Part shown: piece after piece, positions 7,448-16,539 of the stretch
How the letters are laid out: the number at the start of each line of letters is the position of its first letter
Position numbering within the stretch: position 1 is the stretch's first letter
Source of the DNA: Henriciella barbarensis
Lineage (GTDB): Bacteria; Pseudomonadota; Alphaproteobacteria; Caulobacterales; Hyphomonadaceae
Direction: 5' to 3'
DNA: 64,000 nt
Assembly: GCF_003576345.1 (NCBI RefSeq)
Contig: NZ_QWGB01000005.1
Span: 248,001 to 312,000, forward strand
Position numbers and translations under genes: made by a program
The notes under the pieces: generated by a model
The model's input: only the letters and a program-made list of their open reading frames with translations
What the model was told of the DNA's origin: nothing
Databases searched by the model: none

Positions 7448-8496
7448 AAGCCTGCCGGTGGCGGCAGACCCGGCGCACTGAGACAGATCACCTTGAACCG
7501 GCCGCCAAGTTCGGCCGGATCGACGAGCCGCTTCACGCCTTCATAGATCTGTTCGGCACGGTCAGGATTGGCCTTGATAAGCGTCTGCATCCGAGCCTCT
7601 GCGCCCAGCGCCATCAGGAATGGCCCCTGCTCGACCGGACCAGACACTCCAAGGCCGCGTTTCTTCGCCAGCCGTGCAAGACGCGCAAAGTCCACATCGA
7701 CGGTAAGGTCGCTTTCGCCTGGCATCGCTAGCGGGCTGACTTGCGCCCCATCCTTGAACGCGCGCAGCGTATCTCCCGGCGCATACCCGGCCGGCCCGTA
7801 ATCGATCAGAAGGGCACGTCCGGGCGCGCGAGAGAACGCGGTCGCCAGTGTCTCGCAGAGCGTGTCGAGCGCAGGCTGTACCTCAATAGACGTCTGGCCA
7901 TCTGCTGCCTCGCCGGACAGCGCCTCCACCTTGTCCGTCGCAAGCCCGAAAGTAAGCTCACCTTCCTCTGACAGGCCAACGACCCGCTCCAGCCAGCCTT
8001 CGTCGCCGCCCTTCACGAACTGGCGCGCTGGCAGGCAGTCCAGCCACTCATTAGCCACCAGCAGGAATGGCCGCTCACCCAGCGTCTCGAACGCGCCAAG
8101 AAAATCGGGATGAAACTCTGAGAGACGTGCTTTCTGGGCAGCTGCATAGACCGGGCTTGCCTCGCTGATGGAGAGACGAAAACGCTCACCTCCACCGACG
8201 CTAGAAATCGCCCGCATCATGTCGTTCATCATCGTGCCGCGGCCAGCGCCAACCTCGACAAGATCGAACGGATTTGGCGCACCAAGCGCCTGCCATTCAT
8301 GCAAGATCCATAGGCCAAGCAGCTCACCGAAAACCTGGCTGATTTCCGGCCCCGTGATGAAGTCCCGGCCGATTCCAGGACGCGTGGCGTAATAGCCAAA
8401 TTCGGGGTCATGCAGACAGGTGTTCATATAGGCAGACACGGGCAGCGGCCCGCCTGCCTCGATGAGCGTCTTCAGCTTGGCCTTCAGTCCCGTCAT
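7444..8496 (-). CDS. SAM-dependent methyltransferase, MidA/NDUFAF7 family
   Basis: The 350-residue protein shows MidA features: GPLPVSAYMNTCLHDPEFGYYATR near the N-terminus, ITGPEISQVFGEL, and the SAM loop DLVEVGAGRGTMM. In mitochondria the homologue NDUFAF7 methylates an arginine of complex I subunit NDUFS2; the bacterial protein is a likely homologue with unproven substrate. The ATG at 8496 overlaps the lgt stop (ATGA), which fixes the start and indicates coupling with lgt. Confidence 0.9.
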   Translation of the reverse strand: MTGLKAKLKTLIEAGGPLPVSAYMNTCLHDPEFGYYATRPGIGRDFITGPEISQVFGELLGLWILHEWQALGAPNPFDLVEVGAGRGTMMNDMMRAISSVGGGERFRLSISEASPVYAAAQKARLSEFHPDFLGAFETLGERPFLLVANEWLDCLPARQFVKGGDEGWLERVVGLSEEGELTFGLATDKVEALSGEAADGQTSIEVQPALDTLCETLATAFSRAPGRALLIDYGPAGYAPGDTLRAFKDGAQVSPLAMPGESDLTVDVDFARLARLAKKRGLGVSGPVEQGPFLMALGAEARMQTLIKANPDRAEQIYEGVKRLVDPAELGGRFKVICLSAPGLPPPAGF

Positions 8497-9440
8497 GCCC
8501 TCGCGGCGCCAGCCGGCGGTTTGCTGAGGCCATGCCAGACCAGATACGCCCCGCCGATCCACATCGGGAGCGACAGCAACTGACCCATCGTAATGAAGTC
8601 GGGCAGTACACCCATTGTGAAGCTATCGGGCTCCCGGAACTGTTCGGAGACCGTACGCCCAGCCGCGTAAAAGAGCAGGAAAATGCCCGCCGCAAGGCCG
8701 CGGCGCTTCAGCAGACCGAATTTCCAGATAAGGAACGAGATGACCGCGAAGGGCAGCAAGCCTTCAAGGAAAGCCTCATAAAGTTGGCTTGGATGGCGCG
8801 GCATTTCCGGCTCGCACAGGCGGAAAGCCGGGTTCTGGTCGCGGCAATAGATCCACTCATTGGACTGCCAATCATAGGCTGACGGCGTCCCGCCGGTATT
8901 GGCTTCAGGGAAAACCATGCCGACCGACGCATCGGTGTGGCGGCCATAAAGCTCTGCATTGATGAAATTGGCGCACCGCCCGAAGAAGATACCGATAGGC
9001 GCAACAGCACCCGCAATATCGGCCAGCGGCAGCAGCTTCACGCCGCGCATCCTTGCCGAAACCAGAATGGCAATCGCGACGCCAAGCAGGCCGCCGTGGA
9101 AGGACATACCGCCTTCCCATATGCGCAGGAGGCTCCACGGGTCGCGCTGGACCGTCTCGAACTGGAAAGGAAGCTGGTAAAAAAGGATATAGCCGATGCG
9201 TCCGCCCAGGATGACGCCCAGCGTCACATAGAACAGGATGTCATCGACATCGTCTGGCGTTGCCGGGCTCGTGCCGCCCCACAGGCGCTCACGCTTCACC
9301 AGCATCACGGCATAGCGCCAGCCGATGATGAGGCCGGCGATGTAGGCGAGGGCGTACCAGCGGATCGGGAAGCTGCCGATCTCGACAAGCGCCGGATTGA
9401 ACTCCGGAAAACTTAGCGCTGCTGTATAGAGTGCGTGCAT
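8493..9440 (-). CDS. lgt: Prolipoprotein diacylglyceryl transferase
   Basis: Lgt transfers diacylglycerol from phosphatidylglycerol to the lipobox cysteine of prelipoproteins at the inner membrane. The 315-residue protein has about seven hydrophobic segments and the Lgt signature GRCANFINAELYGR, with GGMSFHGGLLG earlier and RHPSQLYEA later. It is coupled to midA by a four-base overlap. This window alone encodes at least five lipobox proteins that would be its substrates (ModA, Blc, Ggt and two others). Confidence 0.96.
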   Translation of the reverse strand: MHALYTAALSFPEFNPALVEIGSFPIRWYALAYIAGLIIGWRYAVMLVKRERLWGGTSPATPDDVDDILFYVTLGVILGGRIGYILFYQLPFQFETVQRDPWSLLRIWEGGMSFHGGLLGVAIAILVSARMRGVKLLPLADIAGAVAPIGIFFGRCANFINAELYGRHTDASVGMVFPEANTGGTPSAYDWQSNEWIYCRDQNPAFRLCEPEMPRHPSQLYEAFLEGLLPFAVISFLIWKFGLLKRRGLAAGIFLLFYAAGRTVSEQFREPDSFTMGVLPDFITMGQLLSLPMWIGGAYLVWHGLSKPPAGAARA

Positions 9441-9528
9441 TGGCTGCCTTTTCCCATCGCGCGGCGTCGCCTATCTGTAGACCGATACCGGCTAGTCTCT
9501 CCCCTTAGTCGCGGCAAGGAGTAACCGC

Positions 9529-9768
9529 ATGGCCAATACAAATCCACTGCTCGATGATCTTGCAGGCCTGATGACAGGCGCCATGGGCGCTGCCCGCTCA
9601 GCAGGTGAAGAAGCGCGTACTGCCATGCAGTCGCGCGTTCGCGAGTTCGTCGCTGACATGGACCTCGTCGAACGTGACGAAGTCGAAGCCCTTCGGGTGA
9701 TCGCGATCAGCGCACTTGAAAAGGTCGAGGCGCTGGAAGCGCGCGTCGAAGCGCTCGAGAAAAAATAG
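9529..9768 (+). CDS. ubiK: UbiK-type accessory factor (BMFP domain)
   Basis: A 79-residue protein with NPLLDDLAGLMTGAMG at the N-terminus and a C-terminal coiled coil (VERDEVEALRVIAI..LEKVEALEARVEALEKK, heptad pattern), as in YqiC/UbiK. The family helps ubiquinone biosynthesis under aerobic conditions and binds membranes as a trimer. A good ribosome site (AAGGAG) precedes the ATG. It ends three bases before modC, transcribed towards it. Confidence 0.85.
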   Translation: MANTNPLLDDLAGLMTGAMGAARSAGEEARTAMQSRVREFVADMDLVERDEVEALRVIAISALEKVEALEARVEALEKK

Positions 9769-9771
9769 GTC

Positions 9772-10872
9772 TCAGCGAAAATCACCGGCCAGTCGGACGC
9801 TCTTCATAAGAGCGAACACCTGCTGGCCGGTCTCAAGCTGCAGCTCTGAAAGGGCCTGACGTGTTATCTGCGCGCTGATCATCTCTCCGCCAAAAAAGAG
9901 GTCAACGAGCGCATCAGCGGCCGTATCGCTCGAAACGATCCGGCCGACCTGTGCAGGCAAGATGTTCCGGATCGACATCGGGCCCGGACGCTCTACAGCA
10001 ATCGCCACATCGCGTGCGTCGATGAATAGCCGCAGCCGATCTCCCTCCTGCGTCCCGGGCGCAGCTGGCAGGCGCAGGACTTCACCGCCCGCATCCAGCG
10101 CCATCAGGCCGCCATCAGTGTCGATCCGGGTGACCTGCACCTCGATCAGGGAAGCAGGTCCAGCGCCCTCGGAAAGTGGGCCGAGATCCAGGCTTCTACC
10201 AACCTCGCCAATCGGACCGTTCGCCAGTACCTGCCCCTCTCTCATGACGACGATACGGGACGCCAATGCGGCGACCTCTTCCAGATCATGACTGACATAA
10301 AGGATCGGGCAGGCAGACTGTTCGGGCAGCCTTTTCAGGAAGGGCAGGATTTCCCGTCGGGCCGCCCGGTCGAGCCCCGTCAGTGGCTCATCAAGCAGCA
10401 TCAGATCAGGACATGATAGAACCGCTCGCGCGAGCGCCACCCGCCGGCTTTCGCCCCCTGACAGAGAGTCTGCCCGCCGGTCCTGTAATCCTTGTATCCC
10501 GAAAGCCTCGACAGCCCCATCGACATTCGGCGCCCGTCCCGCTTTTCGCGCCCGCTTCGCCGCGAAGTCCAGATTTCCTCTCACATCGAGATGGCTGAAC
10601 AGGCGGGCGTCCTGAAAGACGTAGGCGACAGCGCGCTGATGCGCCGGAACGAAATTTCCTTCGGCGCTGTCCCGCCAGACCGTCTCGGCGAAGCAAATGC
10701 TGCCTTCCGCGCCACTCTCCAGCCCGGCAATCGCTCTCAGCAACGTAGTCTTGCCGCTGCCACTCGGTCCAAACACCGCCGTAACACCATCCAGCACCAA
10801 CGTCTCGCGCACGTTCAGGCTGAACGTCTTGCGGGCGAGCGCGATGTCGAGAGAAAGGCGATCAGCTGACAC
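9772..10872 (-). CDS. modC: Molybdate ABC transporter ATP-binding protein
   Basis: ATPase subunit of molybdate import. The 366-residue protein has Walker A GPSGSGKTT (about 35-43), signature LSGGESRR, Walker B LMLLDEPLTGLD, and a C-terminal Mop/TOBE domain from about residue 290 (RNILPAQVGRIV, ISAQITRQAL) that binds oxyanions. The start is GTG and overlaps the 3' end of modB by 11 bases, so the genes are translationally coupled in the order modA-modB-modC. Confidence 0.96.
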   Translation of the reverse strand: MSADRLSLDIALARKTFSLNVRETLVLDGVTAVFGPSGSGKTTLLRAIAGLESGAEGSICFAETVWRDSAEGNFVPAHQRAVAYVFQDARLFSHLDVRGNLDFAAKRARKAGRAPNVDGAVEAFGIQGLQDRRADSLSGGESRRVALARAVLSCPDLMLLDEPLTGLDRAARREILPFLKRLPEQSACPILYVSHDLEEVAALASRIVVMREGQVLANGPIGEVGRSLDLGPLSEGAGPASLIEVQVTRIDTDGGLMALDAGGEVLRLPAAPGTQEGDRLRLFIDARDVAIAVERPGPMSIRNILPAQVGRIVSSDTAADALVDLFFGGEMISAQITRQALSELQLETGQQVFALMKSVRLAGDFR

Positions 10873-11533
10873 GGAGGCGATAGCTCCTGTTCAGGGCGTA
10901 GACGCCAATCAGGGTCACGAATGAAAAGATGAGCAGCCCTGCAGAGAGGATATGGGCCTCGGCGTATTCGACAGATTCCACATGCTCATAGATCGCGATT
11001 GAGATTACACGCGTGCGGTCAGGAATGTTGCCACCGACCATCAGCACCACACCAAACTCACCAATCGTATGCGCAAATGTGAGCACGCAGGCCGTCAGGA
11101 TGCCCCGTGCAGACTGCGGCAGCAGCACGTTCCAGATGGCATCCAGCTTCGATGCGCCGAGTGTCGCCGCTACCTCCATAGGTCCGCGCCCAACTGCCTC
11201 GAATGCCGATTGTAGCGGCTGAACCATGAAGGGCAGCGAATAGATAACTGACGCAAAAACCAGCCCAGCAAAGGAAAAGCTGAGGCTCCCACCTGTCATG
11301 CTGACCCAGGCGCCGCCCATAGGCGCAGACGGGTTCATCAGGATGAGAAGGTAGAACCCGATCACGGTCGGCGGCAAGACCAGCGGCAGCGCGGTCACCG
11401 CCTCGACCACTGGCTTCAGACCGGTCTTCGTCGTTGCCAGCCAGTAGGCCAGCGGCACGCCAATCATGAGCAGGATGACTGTCGTCACGGCTGCCAGATG
11501 CAGACTAAGCAGGACCGGCCCCAAATCAGGCAT
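10862..11533 (-). CDS. modB: Molybdate ABC transporter permease
   Basis: Inner-membrane channel subunit of the molybdate importer, 223 residues with about five hydrophobic segments. The cytoplasmic coupling motif VAATLGASKLDAIWNVLLPQSARGIL contains the EAA-loop pattern (key residues A..LGAS....W....LP). PLVLPPTVIGFYLL is typical of ModB. The ATG at 11533 directly follows a possible GTG at 11536; either may start translation. It lies six bases after modA. Confidence 0.95.
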   Translation of the reverse strand: MPDLGPVLLSLHLAAVTTVILLMIGVPLAYWLATTKTGLKPVVEAVTALPLVLPPTVIGFYLLILMNPSAPMGGAWVSMTGGSLSFSFAGLVFASVIYSLPFMVQPLQSAFEAVGRGPMEVAATLGASKLDAIWNVLLPQSARGILTACVLTFAHTIGEFGVVLMVGGNIPDRTRVISIAIYEHVESVEYAEAHILSAGLLIFSFVTLIGVYALNRSYRLRVS

Positions 11534-11539
11534 CACGGG

Positions 11540-12319
11540 TCAACCTGCTTCATAGCCATACTCGCGCATGATGGAGAGCGCCTTATCGCTGCGAAGGAAG
11601 GTGATGAATTTTAGCGCCGCGTCATTTCCCGCTGCACGTTGCATAAGGACGAGGTCCTGACGGATCGGCGCATGAAGGTCGTCCGGCACAGCCCAGACCC
11701 CGCCCCTATCCGGTGCGACACGGCTGGCCAGTTGCGATGCCGCGACAAAGCCAAGTTCCGCATTGCCACTCGCCACGAGCGCGTAGGCCTGACCGATATT
11801 CTGGCCATAGACGACCCGGTCTGACACAAGATCCGCGAGTTCGAGAGAAGCCAGCGTTTCCTCTGCCGCCGCGCCATATGGCGCCAGCGCCGGGTTTGCC
11901 AGAGCAACCGCGCGGTAGGCGCCATCACGAAGTTCTTTCTCTCCATCGAACTGCGGTGTCTGTGAGGCTGGCATCCATAGGACCAAGCGGCCGGCCGCAT
12001 AGGTGAACTGCGTGCCTTCCATGCCTCGCCCCGCCTCGATTAGCCTTCGCGGACGGTCCCTGTCCGCTGCGAGGAAAACATCAAACGGCGCACCATTCTC
12101 TATCTGCGAATAAAGCTGTCCCGTCGATCCTGACGACAGCGTAACTTCGAAGCCTGTCTCTGCTTCGAACTCCGCTTCGAGCACCTTCGCGGTATCCAGG
12201 AAATTCGTGGCGACCGCGACCATCACGTCGCCCTGATGCGCCTGTCCGCACCCCGCAATCAGGGCCAGAGGCAGTGTGACCGCTATCCCGGCACGTCTGA
12301 TCCAGAGCAATCTCGACAT
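11540..12319 (-). CDS. modA: Molybdate-binding lipoprotein
   Basis: Substrate-binding component of the molybdate importer. The 259-residue protein has a lipobox LIAGC with Cys24, so it is probably a lipid-anchored form rather than a free periplasmic protein. VAVATNFLDTAKVLEAEFE, LSSGSTGQLYSQIENGAPFDVFLAADRDRP and GELGF-like elements (AELGFVAAS) are ModA hallmarks. First gene of modABC. I see no convincing ModE site in the upstream 220 bases. Confidence 0.95.
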   Translation of the reverse strand: MSRLLWIRRAGIAVTLPLALIAGCGQAHQGDVMVAVATNFLDTAKVLEAEFEAETGFEVTLSSGSTGQLYSQIENGAPFDVFLAADRDRPRRLIEAGRGMEGTQFTYAAGRLVLWMPASQTPQFDGEKELRDGAYRAVALANPALAPYGAAAEETLASLELADLVSDRVVYGQNIGQAYALVASGNAELGFVAASQLASRVAPDRGGVWAVPDDLHAPIRQDLVLMQRAAGNDAALKFITFLRSDKALSIMREYGYEAG

Positions 12320-12543
12320 TTCAACCGTCTACCACTCTGCATATTGGTCAGCAACGCATAGAGATCGAGCAGCCCACCGGCCATTCCGTATAGCTGTGCT
12401 CATCAATTGAAACGGCTCCTCAGGCGTGCGATTGATGGCGAAGGCTTCCACAAATGAAATTTGAAGTCAGGTTGCAGGGGCCCTGCCCCGTGTTACCGTT
12501 CGACCAGTGGCGGCCTGCCACGCTGATTCGGAGGAAATCGCCG

Positions 12544-13047
12544 ATGAGCCTCAATCTCGAACAAAACTACAATATGGATGGCGACCCGCTCGACATGGTC
12601 GAAGCCTGCCTCGAACACGCAGGCTGGGAACACCAGCGCGAAGACGACGCCGCCATTCAGTGCATCGCCCAGACCCGCTGGGGCGAGATGGGCGCGCTCA
12701 TCGCGTCGCGCCGCGAGCCGCCAGCGCTTCATTTCACCATCACGCTGGACCTGAAGCCGACCGCCGCCCGCACCAATGCCATCGCCAAGCTGGTGCTGAT
12801 GGCGAATGAACGCCTCTGGCTCGGCCACTTCGACTATTGGGTCGAAGACAGCGTCCTCCTCTTCCGCCACACGCTGCCGCTGCTCGACCGCGTCGAACCG
12901 GAAGCTGGCGAGATCCGCGCCGTGATGGCAGCTGCCACCGATGCGGTGAACATGTTCGTTCCTGCTTTCAACTTTGTCATCTGGGCCGGCAAGACCCCAG
13001 AAGAGGCCATCGACGCAGCGATGTTCGAAACCGATGGCGAGGCCTGA
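12544..13047 (+). CDS. YbjN domain-containing protein
   Basis: A 167-residue protein with the YbjN-like pattern: DPLDMVEACLEHAGWEHQR at the N-terminus, FTITLDLKP in the middle and VLLFRHTLPLLD. YbjN proteins have a chaperone-like fold and are linked to stress and motility phenotypes; the molecular role is unclear. The ATG at 12544 is chosen because GGAGGAAAT lies just upstream; a longer in-frame start at 12454 lacks this. The last 14 bases overlap proC, so the two are probably coupled. Confidence 0.85.
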   Translation: MSLNLEQNYNMDGDPLDMVEACLEHAGWEHQREDDAAIQCIAQTRWGEMGALIASRREPPALHFTITLDLKPTAARTNAIAKLVLMANERLWLGHFDYWVEDSVLLFRHTLPLLDRVEPEAGEIRAVMAAATDAVNMFVPAFNFVIWAGKTPEEAIDAAMFETDGEA

Positions 13048-13840
13048 GCCGGGCCTGACGCTTGTCGGCGGTGGTCGCATGGGCTCCGCTCTGGCGGGCG
13101 GCTGGATCAAATCCGGCTATGCAGGCCCGATCGCGATCCATGATCCTGCGCCATCCGACCTTCTGAAATCTTGGGAAGACGCAGGCAAGATCAGCCTCAA
13201 CTCCGATCCGGCACCTGCCAGCACCCTCATCGTTGCGGTGAAACCGCAGGTCTTTCCCAAGATTCTCGATGATCTGCGCGCCTTTGTCGGCCCGGACACG
13301 CTGGTCCTGTCGATCATGGCGGGCATCACGCTTTCTTCGCTGGCTGAAAGCCTCGGCACGTCCCGCGTCGCGCGCGCCATGCCGAACACGCCCGGCCTCG
13401 TCGGCGAAGGCATGACGCTCCTTTGCATGCCAGACGGGGCGGCAGGCGATGACACCGCCTATCTTCAGGAATTGCTGACACCCCTCGGCGCCGTCGAAGG
13501 GCCGCTTGGCGAAGACCAGATTTCGGCCGCAACGGCCCTCTCTGGGTGCGGCCCGGCCTATGCGTTCCTGCTTGCCGAAATCATGGCCGCCGCTGGTATA
13601 GCCCACGGCCTCGATGAGGACCTCGCCCTCCGCCTTGCGCAGAAAACCGTGCAGGGTGCAGGCGCGCTGATGATGGACAGCGATGAGCCGCCATCCACCC
13701 TTCGCGAGAACGTTACTTCGCCCGGCGGTGTCACCAAGGCAGCGCTCGACGTCTTGATGCGCGACGGCGCCATGCCATCTCTGATGAAGGAGGCGGTCGC
13801 AGAAGCCATCCGGCGCGACCGCGAGCTTTCAGGAGACTGA
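13034..13840 (+). CDS. proC: Pyrroline-5-carboxylate reductase
   Basis: Final step of proline synthesis: reduction of 1-pyrroline-5-carboxylate with NAD(P)H. The 268-residue protein has the nucleotide-binding GGGRMGSALAGGW, VKPQVFPKIL, the family signature VARAMPNTPGLVGEGMT, and the C-terminal dimer domain LSGCGPAYAFLLAEIM and RENVTSPGGVTKAALD. The ATG at 13034 gives the usual length and overlaps the YbjN gene. Confidence 0.96.
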   Translation: MARPEPGLTLVGGGRMGSALAGGWIKSGYAGPIAIHDPAPSDLLKSWEDAGKISLNSDPAPASTLIVAVKPQVFPKILDDLRAFVGPDTLVLSIMAGITLSSLAESLGTSRVARAMPNTPGLVGEGMTLLCMPDGAAGDDTAYLQELLTPLGAVEGPLGEDQISAATALSGCGPAYAFLLAEIMAAAGIAHGLDEDLALRLAQKTVQGAGALMMDSDEPPSTLRENVTSPGGVTKAALDVLMRDGAMPSLMKEAVAEAIRRDRELSGD

Positions 13841-13843
13841 CAC

Positions 13844-14500
13844 ATGAGCGACGCGCGCAAGGACCTACTCAACAAGGGCGTTGAGGCCGCGCTCGAACTC
13901 GCAAAGACCATCGACTGGCGGGATCTGACGCTTAGTGCAATCGCAGAACGTGCAGGCCTTTCGCTGAAGGATTTTCACGGCGTCGCTGACAAAGCGAAGA
14001 TCTCCGACGCTGTCGAAGCCTGGCTCGACGATGCGATGAGCGAAGGCTCCACCAGCGAGGACGAGACCCCGCGCACGCGGCTGTTCGACGTCATCATGAT
14101 GCGTTTCGACAGGATGGAAGAGCACCGCGAAGCAATGCTGTCCCTGATGGAATGGCGCCAGACACAGCCTGCCCGGCTGCTGAACCTCATCGCCGCCCGC
14201 CAAACCACCGCCAGCTGGGCGCTGTCCTGCTCAGGCCTTGATGGCTCGGGGGACTTCCCGAAACCCATCCGTACCACGGTGATCGCCTGGGCGCTGGCGC
14301 AAGCAGAGATTGCATGGCGCAAGGAAGATAGCAGCGATCTCTCGCGCACCATGGCCAAGCTCGACGGTGAGCTTCGCAAGATGGAAGAGCGCGCCGGCTG
14401 GATCGCTGGCCGGTTCGGCAGGAAGTCACGTGACAAGGACGGCGAAGACCTGCAGACGTCCGCGCCAGACGAACCAACCACAGAACACCAGCCGAGCTAG
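13844..14500 (+). CDS. TetR/COQ9-like protein
   Basis: The 218-residue protein starts with a TetR-type helix-turn-helix (WRDLTLSAIAERAGLSLKDFHG, about 25-46) followed by a helical C-terminal domain with ALLSLMEWRQ and VIAWALAQAEIAWRKEDSSDL. COQ9-like proteins share this fold in alphaproteobacteria and assist ubiquinone synthesis, but a transcription regulator role is equally possible. The C-terminal tail is charged and disordered-looking. It follows proC by three bases and precedes pgeF, probably in one transcript. Confidence 0.7.
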   Translation: MSDARKDLLNKGVEAALELAKTIDWRDLTLSAIAERAGLSLKDFHGVADKAKISDAVEAWLDDAMSEGSTSEDETPRTRLFDVIMMRFDRMEEHREAMLSLMEWRQTQPARLLNLIAARQTTASWALSCSGLDGSGDFPKPIRTTVIAWALAQAEIAWRKEDSSDLSRTMAKLDGELRKMEERAGWIAGRFGRKSRDKDGEDLQTSAPDEPTTEHQPS

Positions 14501-14509
14501 GCCGACTCC

Positions 14510-15289
14510 TTGACCACCATCCCTCACGTCCTCGCGCCCCGTCTTGCCGGCATGAACGGCATCAAGCACGGCTTTTTCGGTCGTCAGGGCGGCATGTCCG
14601 AAGGCATCTATGACAGCCTGAACCTCGGCATCGGTTCTGATGACAAACCGAAAGCCGTGATGCGTAACAGGCGGCTGGTGTCAGACCTGATTGGCACACG
14701 CGAGGTTGATCACATGCTCTCCTGCTATCAGGTCCATTCTGACCGCGCGATCCTCGCCACGATGCCCTGGGGCCCGGACCGCCCGCAGGCCGATGGCATG
14801 GTCACGAACCTTCCAGGCATCGCGCTCTGTATCCTGACCGCCGACTGCGTGCCCGTCCTCTTTGCTGACCGAAAAGCAAGCGTCATCGGCGCATGTCACG
14901 CGGGCTGGAAAGGGGCGCTCGCAGGCATCTGCGAAGCGACCATCGCCAAGATGGAAGAGACCGGCGCGAACCGCAAAGACATCTACGCCGCGGTTGGCCC
15001 CTGCATCGGCCAGAAAAGCTATGAGGTCGGCCCCGAATTTCGCGATGAAATCCTCAGCGGCGCGCCTTGGGCCGGAAATCTGTTCCACCCGGGCGAAGGC
15101 GACCGCTACCACTTCAATATCGAGACCTTCGTGAAGAACCGCCTCGTGAAGGCGGGGCTCGCCTTCGTCGATGTGATTGGCCACGACACTTGCGAGCTGG
15201 AAGACATGTACTTCTCTAATCGACGCCGCAATCACTTCGGCGAACCTGACTATGGCCGTCAGGGCTCAGTCATCATGCTGGAGGGGTAG
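14510..15289 (+). CDS. pgeF: Peptidoglycan editing factor PgeF (YfiH/laccase-domain family)
   Basis: The 259-residue protein has the family motifs KHGFFGRQGGMSEGIYDSLNLG, LTADCVPVLFADR, ACHAGWKGALAGI with the metal-binding Cys/His, GPCIGQKSYEVGPEF and the end RRNHFGEPDYGRQGS. Relatives remove wrongly inserted L-Ser from muropeptide precursors. The start is a TTG at 14510; it retains the N-terminal IPHVLAPRLAG part common in the family, while the next ATG (14552) would cut it off. Confidence 0.9.
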   Translation: MTTIPHVLAPRLAGMNGIKHGFFGRQGGMSEGIYDSLNLGIGSDDKPKAVMRNRRLVSDLIGTREVDHMLSCYQVHSDRAILATMPWGPDRPQADGMVTNLPGIALCILTADCVPVLFADRKASVIGACHAGWKGALAGICEATIAKMEETGANRKDIYAAVGPCIGQKSYEVGPEFRDEILSGAPWAGNLFHPGEGDRYHFNIETFVKNRLVKAGLAFVDVIGHDTCELEDMYFSNRRRNHFGEPDYGRQGSVIMLEG

Positions 15290-15312
15290 GACTGCCCCTC
15301 TGACAAGCCTCG

Positions 15313-15388
15313 TCCTTCGACAAGCTCAGGATGAGTCCTTCTGCCGCGCGGCGATCAAATTCAACCTCATCCTGAGCCTGTCGAAGGA
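15313..15388. repeat. Intergenic inverted repeat, 23-bp arms (family A)
   Basis: Arms at 15313-15335 and 15366-15388 are inverted copies matching at 22 of 23 positions; the core reads CTCATCCTGAGC..GTCGAAGGA. A third copy is at 51777-51799. This mobile-looking motif is common between genes in alphaproteobacterial genomes. It forms a hairpin after pgeF. Confidence 0.85.
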
Positions 15389-15513
15389 TGAAGTAGCTAT
15401 TAATTGAGCGAAGCGAAGAGACAGGGCCAAAACCTGCACCCTTATTCTTGCGACTCTGCCTTTCGTGCGTCACAAGCACCCGAAACTGATCTCAAGGGAA
15501 GGCAGCCCCCGCG

Positions 15514-16446
15514 ATGAAACTCATTACCTGTAATGCGAACCGTCCCCTGGCCGAGGCAATTGCCGACCATCTGGACTGCCCTCTCTCCAAGGCAGAGATC
15601 AAGAATTTCGCCGATGACGAGATCTTCGTCCGGATCAATGAGAATGTCCGCGGCGAAGACGTCTTTCTGATCCAGTCCACGTCGAAGCCGGCCAATGACA
15701 ACCTCATGGAGCTGCTGATCGCCATCGACGCGCTGGCCCGCGCTTCGGCAGAGCGGATCACGGCCGTCATCCCCTATTTCGGCTATGCCCGTCAGGACCG
15801 CAAAACAGACGGCCGCACGCCCATCTCTGCCAAGCTGGTTGCAAATCTGATCTCAACCGCAGGCGCTGACCGCGTCCTGACAATGGACCTCCATGCTGGT
15901 CAGATCCAAGGCTTCTTCGATGTGCCGACTGACAACCTCGTCGCCATGCCGGTCATCGAGAACGATATCCGCATGACGCATAATGGCGCTGATCTTATGG
16001 TGGTTTCGCCTGACGTCGGCGGCGTGGTGCGCGCCCGTAACCTTGCCAACCGTCTCGGCTGCGACCTTGCAATCGTCGACAAGCGCCGCCCGGAAGCGGG
16101 CAAGTCGGAAGTCATGAACATCATCGGTGATGTGACGGGCCGCCGCTGTATCCTGGTCGATGACATCTGCGACTCCGGCGGCACGCTGGTGAACGCAGCC
16201 GCTGCGCTGAAAGACTCCGGCGCTGTGGGCGTCAGCGCTTATGTCACGCATGGCGTGCTGTCGAACAATGCCGTCAAGCGGATCGAAGGCTCCGTCATGG
16301 ACGAGATCGTGATCTGCGACACGATCCGCCCGACGGAGGAAGACTTCCAGTCCGACAGCCTGCGCGTACTTTCCGTCGCCCCACTGCTTGGCGAAGCGAT
16401 CCGCCGCATTGCGAACAATGAGAGCGTCTCGAAACTTTTCGACTGA
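15514..16446 (+). CDS. prs: Ribose-phosphate pyrophosphokinase
   Basis: Makes PRPP from ribose 5-phosphate and ATP for nucleotide, histidine and tryptophan synthesis. The 310-residue protein has [23 protein letters not shown] near the N-terminus, [10 protein letters not shown], the flexible-loop Asp/His region [13 protein letters not shown], and the PRPP loop [14 protein letters not shown]. Standard length. It lies alone between repeat DNA and the aldehyde dehydrogenase gene. Confidence 0.97.
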   Translation: MKLITCNANRPLAEAIADHLDCPLSKAEIKNFADDEIFVRINENVRGEDVFLIQSTSKPANDNLMELLIAIDALARASAERITAVIPYFGYARQDRKTDGRTPISAKLVANLISTAGADRVLTMDLHAGQIQGFFDVPTDNLVAMPVIENDIRMTHNGADLMVVSPDVGGVVRARNLANRLGCDLAIVDKRRPEAGKSEVMNIIGDVTGRRCILVDDICDSGGTLVNAAAALKDSGAVGVSAYVTHGVLSNNAVKRIEGSVMDEIVICDTIRPTEEDFQSDSLRVLSVAPLLGEAIRRIANNESVSKLFD

Positions 16447-16539
16447 TCTCTAATGTCGCACCGCCTGCCTCTGCGGGAACACCAGTCTCTCCTTCGTGTT
16501 GGTTAGGTAACTTATCCAGCAAGCAAGAAGGGCCAAGAA